64,000 nt of DNA from positions 124,001 to 188,000 of the forward strand of contig JAEMGR010000006.1 of the NCBI GenBank assembly GCA_016458225.1. Reading direction: 5' to 3'. The position numbers were made by a program, and so were the translations under genes. Source of the stretch: Myxococcaceae bacterium JPH2. Its GTDB lineage: Bacteria > Myxococcota > Myxococcia > Myxococcales > Myxococcaceae. Under the pieces are notes generated by a model. The model saw only the letters and a program-made list of their open reading frames with translations. It did no database searches and was not told the DNA's origin. Below, piece by piece: positions 59,060 to 64,000 of the stretch (its first letter is position 1; the number at the start of each line of letters is the position of its first letter).

Positions 59060-61408
59060 ATGTCTACGTCCCCTTCGAAAACGTTGAGCCCCGCCGAGCT
59101 CGCGAAGCTTGAGCATGCGTTCGCTTCCGATCCTTCGTCGGACGCCTACAAGCCCTTGGCCGAGGCCTATCTCGGGATGGGCCGCTTCATGGAGGCGATG
59201 GTCGTCTGCAAGAAGGGTGTGAAGGCCCACCCTCAGCTCGCGGCGCCTCGCATCCTCCTTGCCCGTGTCTACGCGGACCAGGGCAAGGACAAGAAGGCGC
59301 TCGAGGAGGTCCAGGGCGCGCTTCAAGCGCAGCCCGCGGACAAGGCCGCGCTGCGCCTGGCGGGCGTGCTTCAGCTCAAGACGGGTGAGGCCGATGCGGG
59401 CCGCGCCAGCTTGCTGAAGGCGTGGGAGGCGGATCCCGGAGATCCGGAGACCGTCACGCTCCTCCAGCAGCACAAGGTGGAGCTCCCCAAGCCCGCCGCG
59501 CCGCCCCCCGCGCCGGTGGCCCCGCCTCCGCCCGCTCCCGTCGAGGCCGCCCCGCGCGCCGCGCCGACCCTCGCTCCGGAGCCCCGCTCGAACGCCGCCG
59601 CTCGCGCGGCCTCGGCTGCCCAGGCCCCGTCTTCCGCGGCGCCTGCTCGTTCCGCGGCGGCCCGCGCGGAGCCCGCGTCCCGTCCCGCGCCCGTGCGCCG
59701 CGCCCCGGTGGTGGTGCACGAGGTGGACGACGACGAGGATGATGCCCCGCCGCGTCGGGTCTCCACTCCGGCGGGACGTGGCAGCAAGGTCGTCACGCTG
59801 GCGCTCCTTGTCCTCATCCCGCTGTTCGCCGGCGGCTATCAGTTCTACGCGTCTCGGGCGAAGGCTCGGGCCCACGCGCTCAAGAAGGCGCTGGATGCGG
59901 CCACCAACGAGCTGAAGCACGACTCGTTCGCCAGCTACAAGAAGGCGTGCGACGCGGCCAACCAGGCGCTCGAGGTGGACTCCGAGTCCACCGCCGCCCA
60001 TGGCTACCTCGCCTACGCCTACGCCATCCGCTGGGGTGAGCACGGCGGCGGTGACGACGCGCGCAAGCAGGCCGAGGAGCATCTGGCCGCGGCCAAGAGT
60101 GGCAAGGAGCTGTCGAGCCACCTCTATGCGGCCGAGGCGCTCATCCTCACCTACAGCGGCAAGGGCAAGGAGGCCCTGGGCCAGCTCGAGGAGCGGGTGA
60201 AGAAGTTCGACGCGGAGGGCAAGGCGTCGTCGCTCCTGTACCTGACGCTGGGCCTCATCCAGATGAACGCGGGGGACATGGAGCGCGCCCGCGACAGCCT
60301 GGAGCGCGCGCAGGCGCTGTCTCCGGATGATCCGCGCGTCTATGCCGGCCTGGGCGCGGTGTACCGGCGCATGGGCCAGGACGCCACGGCCTGGAAGAAC
60401 TACGACTTCGCGCTGCGCTACGAGAAGAACCACCCGGAGTCGCTGCTCGGGCGCTCGCTGCTGATGCTGGAGCAGGACGAGCCCAACTACGAGCTGGCCA
60501 ACCGGCTGCTCAAGGCGCTGCTGGAGGTGGACCCGCCGCCGAGCCCGCGGCAGCTCGCCACGGCGCACCTGGCGCGCTCGCTGCTCATCAGCCGCGTGTC
60601 GCTGGCCATGCCCTCGCTCAAGCCCGAGGTGCAGCAGAAGCTCTCCGAGGTCACCGGCGTGCCGGTGGACAAGGACAAGGCGCGCGCCGAGGTGCTCAAG
60701 GCGGAGGAGACGGGCTTCGCGCTGGACAAGCAGAACCCGGAACTGAGCCTCATCAAGGGGCGCCGCCTGCTCGTCGAGGGCAACTTCGACGCGGCCGCCG
60801 AGGAGATCCGCAAGGCCATCCGCCTGGATGCCTCGCGCGCCCAGTTCTACGTGGAGCTGGCCAAGGCGCTCATGGGCAAGCCGGGCGGCGAGAAGGAAGC
60901 CGCGGACGCGCTCAACACCGCCCTCAAGACGATGGGGGAAAGCCCCAAGCTGGTCGTGATGCTGGGCAACGCCTACCGCCGGCAGGGCAAGCTCCCCGAG
61001 GCGCTGGCGCAGTATCAGCGCGCGGTGAAGGACCCGAAGGCCAAGAACCCCGAGGCGCGGCTGGCCATGGGCGCCATCTTCCGGGAGCGCTCCGAGTGGG
61101 ACAAGGCGCTGGAGCAGCTTGAGAAGGCCAACCAGGAGTTCGTCGGTCAGACGGACCGCGCGGCCCTGGCGCTCACCGAGATGGGCCGCGTCTACCAGGG
61201 CAAGGGCGACGCCGCGAAGGCGGACGAGACCTACCAGCGCGCGCTCACGTCGGACGAGAACTACGCCCCGGCGTACTACTTCTACGCCTCACTCCTGGCG
61301 AAGGACTCCAAGCAGGGCTCCAAGGCCCGGATGCTGGCGCAGGAGTACATGAAGCGTGAGCCGAAGGGCGAGTACGCCACCGAGGCTCAGCGGATGGCGG
61401 GCAACTAG
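59060..61408 (+). CDS. Membrane-spanning TPR protein
   Basis: A 782-residue protein. It begins with about three TPR-like repeats (residues 10-130: AYKPLAEAYLGMGRFMEAMV), then a Pro/Ala-rich linker, a single transmembrane helix near 242-260 (VVTLALLVLIPLFAGGYQFY) and a second, longer TPR array to the end. The first repeats would be cytoplasmic and the second array outside the membrane, so the protein could carry signals or assemble complexes on both faces. It has no catalytic motif. The promoter just upstream is clear. Alternative orientation is possible because the linker is not strongly charged. Confidence 0.85.
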   Translation: MSTSPSKTLSPAELAKLEHAFASDPSSDAYKPLAEAYLGMGRFMEAMVVCKKGVKAHPQLAAPRILLARVYADQGKDKKALEEVQGALQAQPADKAALRLAGVLQLKTGEADAGRASLLKAWEADPGDPETVTLLQQHKVELPKPAAPPPAPVAPPPPAPVEAAPRAAPTLAPEPRSNAAARAASAAQAPSSAAPARSAAARAEPASRPAPVRRAPVVVHEVDDDEDDAPPRRVSTPAGRGSKVVTLALLVLIPLFAGGYQFYASRAKARAHALKKALDAATNELKHDSFASYKKACDAANQALEVDSESTAAHGYLAYAYAIRWGEHGGGDDARKQAEEHLAAAKSGKELSSHLYAAEALILTYSGKGKEALGQLEERVKKFDAEGKASSLLYLTLGLIQMNAGDMERARDSLERAQALSPDDPRVYAGLGAVYRRMGQDATAWKNYDFALRYEKNHPESLLGRSLLMLEQDEPNYELANRLLKALLEVDPPPSPRQLATAHLARSLLISRVSLAMPSLKPEVQQKLSEVTGVPVDKDKARAEVLKAEETGFALDKQNPELSLIKGRRLLVEGNFDAAAEEIRKAIRLDASRAQFYVELAKALMGKPGGEKEAADALNTALKTMGESPKLVVMLGNAYRRQGKLPEALAQYQRAVKDPKAKNPEARLAMGAIFRERSEWDKALEQLEKANQEFVGQTDRAALALTEMGRVYQGKGDAAKADETYQRALTSDENYAPAYYFYASLLAKDSKQGSKARMLAQEYMKREPKGEYATEAQRMAGN

Positions 61409-61437
61409 CCCGAGCGGTCCTCCGCTGGCCTCACCCC

Positions 61438-61468
61438 GACGCCGCGGGCCCCCAGGGCTCGCGGCGTC
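61438..61468 (+). terminator. Hairpin after the TPR gene
   Basis: GACGCCGCG (61438-61446) pairs perfectly with CGCGGCGTC (61460-61468). Inside the loop GCCC and GGGC can pair too. It lies 30 bases after the stop codon. No U-tract; GTGCTTTCG follows. A second small stem, GGCCGGG/CCCGGCC, is at 61530-61549. The rest of the gap to 61712 shows no gene. Confidence 0.5.
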
Positions 61469-61712
61469 GTGCTTTCGCGACAAGCGCTGCTGATGCGCGC
61501 CGGCAGTTGGACACGAGGCTCGTCCTGGAGGCCGGGTTGATGCCCGGCCGGGCGGCCGATATGCCCGCCCCGCGCGTTCCCTGCCGGGCGGCGGCGGCCT
61601 TGCCACCCCCTCCCGGTGCTTGTATGGGAGGGCGCACTTGGACGGGAGCGGCGTCCCGTCTTCCACCCGCGCCGGCAGCGAGGGCTGCCTGAGCCACATC
61701 CCGGGAGTCTGC

Positions 61713-62597
61713 GTGAGCGCGCGTGCCGTGTCCTTGTCGTCCACCGCGTCCGACCTGGTCTCCCTCACCAAGCCCAGCCTCTCCAGCCTCGTCATCATCA
61801 CGACGGCCGGAGGCATGTGGCTGGCGCCTGGCTCGCTGAGCCCCGGGCGCGCGCTGGTGACGCTGCTGGCCACCTCGGGCACCGTCGGCGCGGCCAACGC
61901 GCTCAACTGCTACCTGGAGCGCCACAGCGATCAGTTCATGGCGCGCACCCGCAACCGGCCGCTGCCCGCCGGGCGCATGGACCCCGCGGTCGCGCTCTGG
62001 TTCGGCATCTCGCTGGCGGCGGTGTCGCTGCCCGCGCTGGCCCTGGGCGCCAACCTGCTGACGGCGGGCCTGGGGCTCCTGGCGCTCCTGAGCTACGTGC
62101 TCGCGTACACGCCGCTCAAGGCGCGCACGTCCGCGGCGATGCTCGTGGGCGCGGTGCCCGGCGCGCTGCCGCCGCTGATGGGCTGGACCGCGGTGACGAA
62201 CGTGCTGGACTCGGGCGGCTTCGCGCTGTTCGCCATCCTGTTCCTCTGGCAGATGCCGCACTTCCTCGCCATCGCGCTGTTCCGCAAGGAGGAGTACGCC
62301 GCCGCGGGCCTCAAGTCCGTGCCGCTGGAGCGCGGCGACGAGTCCAGCCGCGCGCAGCTCGTGCTCTACGTGGTGGCGCTCGTCCCCATGACGCTCTTGC
62401 CCTTCCAGCTGAACATCGCGGGCGTGTGGTACCTGGCCGCGGCGGCCGGGCTGGGGCTCGCCTTCCTGGCCATGGGCGCGTGGGGCTTCTTCAAGCAGCT
62501 GGGGAAGCCGTGGGCGCGCCAGACGTTCTTCTATTCGCTGCTGTACCTGACCGGCCTGTTCGCCGCGCTGATGCTCGACCGCGTCCCTCGCGGCTAG
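61713..62597 (+). CDS. ctaB: Protoheme IX farnesyltransferase (heme O synthase)
   Basis: A 294-residue inner-membrane prenyltransferase that adds a farnesyl group to heme b to make heme O for terminal oxidases. It has multiple hydrophobic helices. The donor-binding region reads NCYLERHSDQFMARTRNRPL, where the usual first Asp is replaced by Glu, and the second motif region has YTPLKART. The GTG start has GGGAG five bases upstream; the earlier TTG at 61620 would add a stretch without family similarity. Confidence 0.9.
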   Translation: MSARAVSLSSTASDLVSLTKPSLSSLVIITTAGGMWLAPGSLSPGRALVTLLATSGTVGAANALNCYLERHSDQFMARTRNRPLPAGRMDPAVALWFGISLAAVSLPALALGANLLTAGLGLLALLSYVLAYTPLKARTSAAMLVGAVPGALPPLMGWTAVTNVLDSGGFALFAILFLWQMPHFLAIALFRKEEYAAAGLKSVPLERGDESSRAQLVLYVVALVPMTLLPFQLNIAGVWYLAAAAGLGLAFLAMGAWGFFKQLGKPWARQTFFYSLLYLTGLFAALMLDRVPRG

Positions 62598-62630
62598 CGC
62601 TCGCGGGCGCACGCCGGGGAGCAGACGCCC

Positions 62631-63623
62631 ATGCTTGAGAGCCCGGTCCCCTCGCTTCCTCCCCCCTTGCTGCAACTGGAGGGGCTCACGCGCCGTTTCG
62701 CTGGCCGCACCGCGGTGGATGGCCTGTCGCTGTCCGTGCGACAGGGCGAGATCCTGGGCCTGCTCGGCCCCAATGGCGCGGGCAAGTCCACCACGTTCCA
62801 GCTCCTGGCGGGGCTGCTCGCCCCCGACGCGGGGCACGTTCGCTTCGAGGGACAGCCGCTGTCCCTGAGCGACCCGTCGCTGCGCCGCCGCATGGGCATC
62901 ATCTTCCAGCGGGGCAGCCTGGATGACCTGCTGTCCGCGCGCGAGAACCTGCTCCTGGGGGCCCGGCTGTACGGCCTGTCCGGCGCGCGGGCGCGCGAGC
63001 GGGTGGAGACGATGCTCACGCTCATCGGCCTCAGCGACCGGGGCGACGAGCGCGTGGGGACGTGGTCGGGCGGCATGCGGCGACGGTTGGAGCTGGCGCG
63101 CGCGCTCGTGCACCAGCCTCGCGTGCTCTTGATGGACGAACCCACCCAGGGTTTGGACGAGGGCTCCTTCCGCACCTTCTGGGCGCACCTCAAGCGCCTG
63201 CGCGACGCGGAGGGCATCACGGTGCTGCTCACCACCCACCGCGCGGACGAGGCGGAGGTGTGCGACCGGCTCGCGGTCCTGGACGGAGGGAAGCTGGTGG
63301 CGTGTGACACGCCGGCGGCGCTCGCGGCGCGCATGGGGGGAGACATCCTGACCCTGGAGGCGCCGGAGCCCGAGGCCCTGGCCGCGCAGGTGCGAGAGCG
63401 CCTGGGCCTGGATGCGAGCGTGGTGGAGGGGCAGGTGCGCGTGGAGGTCGCGCAAGGACATGCGCTGGTGCCGCGGCTGGTGGAGGCCTTCCCTCCGGGG
63501 CGGTTCGCCTCCGTGTCGCTGCGCCGGCCCACGCTGGCGGACGTGTTCCTCCAGCTCACCGGGCGCGCGCTCGGAGCGGATGCTCCGGCCCCGCAGCCTG
63601 TCGCGAAGAGGAGTCGCCGATGA
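62631..63623 (+). CDS. ABC exporter ATP-binding protein
   Basis: A 330-residue ATPase of the DrrA/CcmA-like type. Walker A GPNGAGKST is near residue 45, the Q-loop FQRGSLDDL follows, the signature is WSGGMRRRLELARAL and Walker B is VLLMDEPTQGLDE. The C-terminal 90 residues form the regulatory extension seen in drug or lipid exporters. Its TGA overlaps the permease ATG (ATGA). Following ctaB, it could serve cytochrome oxidase biogenesis, but export of another compound is equally possible. Confidence 0.9.
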   Translation: MLESPVPSLPPPLLQLEGLTRRFAGRTAVDGLSLSVRQGEILGLLGPNGAGKSTTFQLLAGLLAPDAGHVRFEGQPLSLSDPSLRRRMGIIFQRGSLDDLLSARENLLLGARLYGLSGARARERVETMLTLIGLSDRGDERVGTWSGGMRRRLELARALVHQPRVLLMDEPTQGLDEGSFRTFWAHLKRLRDAEGITVLLTTHRADEAEVCDRLAVLDGGKLVACDTPAALAARMGGDILTLEAPEPEALAAQVRERLGLDASVVEGQVRVEVAQGHALVPRLVEAFPPGRFASVSLRRPTLADVFLQLTGRALGADAPAPQPVAKRSRR

Positions 63624-64000
63624 GCGCCGAGGTGTCCGCGGATCAGCCCGCGCTGGAGGCCCCCGTGGCCACGCGTCCCGAGCCCGGGGCGTTGGCGCTG
63701 CAATGGGCGACGGTGCGCGTGCTGCTGGCGCGCGACGTGGTGCGCTTCTTCCGGCAGCCGAGCCGCGTGGTGGGCGCGCTCGCGCAGCCCATCCTTTTCT
63801 GGTTCGTCATCGGCTCGGGCTTCGCGGGCTCGTTCCGCGTGGAGGGCGCGCAGGGGCTGGGCTACCAGCAGTTCTTCTTCCCGGGCGTCGTCACCATGGT
63901 GGTCCTCTTCAGCGCCATCTTCGCCACCATCACCGTCATCGAGGACCGCAAGGAGGGCTTCCTCCAGGCGGTGCTCGCCGGGCCGGGTTCTCGGCTCGCG
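63620..64000 (+). CDS. ABC-2 type permease (partial, cut by window end)
   Basis: The first 127 residues of a membrane permease coupled to the ATPase upstream by ATGA. AGAGGAG lies six bases before the ATG. A soluble N-terminus of about 40 residues precedes VVRFFRQPSRVVGALAQPI, a hydrophobic helix WFVIGSGFAGSF, then YQQFFFPGVVTMVVLFSAIF and EDRKEGFLQAVLAGP, the ABC-2 membrane signature. The remaining transmembrane part lies beyond the window. Confidence 0.85.
   Translation, partial: MSAEVSADQPALEAPVATRPEPGALALQWATVRVLLARDVVRFFRQPSRVVGALAQPILFWFVIGSGFAGSFRVEGAQGLGYQQFFFPGVVTMVVLFSAIFATITVIEDRKEGFLQAVLAGPGSRLA

Noticed and set aside
61620-61712. Upstream TTG start of ctaB
   Set aside because: It adds a polar segment unlike the family, whereas the GTG at 61713 has GGGAG at good spacing.

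Overview
The window comes from a very GC-rich bacterial chromosome with near-total G/C at third codon positions. It is most likely a myxobacterium of the Myxococcus/Corallococcus/Archangium group. The main support is a MYXO-CTERM sorting tail on the protein at 49560-50819, many lipoproteins, SWIM-SNF2 and RCC1 proteins, and a dense glycosyltransferase locus. The placement is by recognition only, without a database search. No phage, insertion sequence, integron or CRISPR array is visible.

Layout. 1-3288: a translationally coupled pair (RCC1 propeller lipoprotein and di-heme DUF1111 lipoprotein) behind a Fur-box-like site. 3398-9534: a CzcI-like/CzcC/CzcB/CzcA heavy-metal efflux locus. 9665-16067: a 5'-nucleotidase, a TetR/AmpG-like permease/CoaD/MBL-hydrolase operon with 4-base overlaps at every junction, a HOD-like alpha/beta-fold protein and apt. 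16402-25448: SWIM-SNF2 helicase, recN, a PP2C phosphatase, an anchored M23 endopeptidase, a degenerate GGDEF protein and an RlmM-like methyltransferase.

25769-33186 is a housekeeping block: secA, then rpsB-tsf-pyrH-frr in the classic order. rpsB has a strongly structured leader, and a pseudo-receiver/degenerate-GGDEF gene shares its first base with the frr stop codon. Then follow cyaY, sixA, a lipoprotein and a 1259-residue flavoprotein that looks like NfnB and NfnA fused into one chain.

39028-49409 is a surface-glycan region: a methyltransferase, a polytopic membrane protein, a tandem GT4 protein with a small coiled-coil partner, a second GT4, and gmd-rmd, which make GDP-D-rhamnose. A NADAR protein and an unknown gene sit inside it. 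49560-52663 pairs a beta-propeller phytase-like exoprotein with a 5'-nucleotidase lipoprotein, which suggests phosphate scavenging outside the cell. 53349-58677 is a DUF2760/Hsp70/Hsp70-DUF3731 module. A tRNA-Ala(CGC) with its own promoter and terminator, a membrane TPR protein, heme O synthase and an ABC exporter (permease cut by the window end) finish the window.

The best candidates for under-described biology are the double-Hsp70/DUF2760 module, the fused Nfn-like flavoprotein, the HOD-like dioxygenase homologue, and the rpsB leader with three competing pairings.
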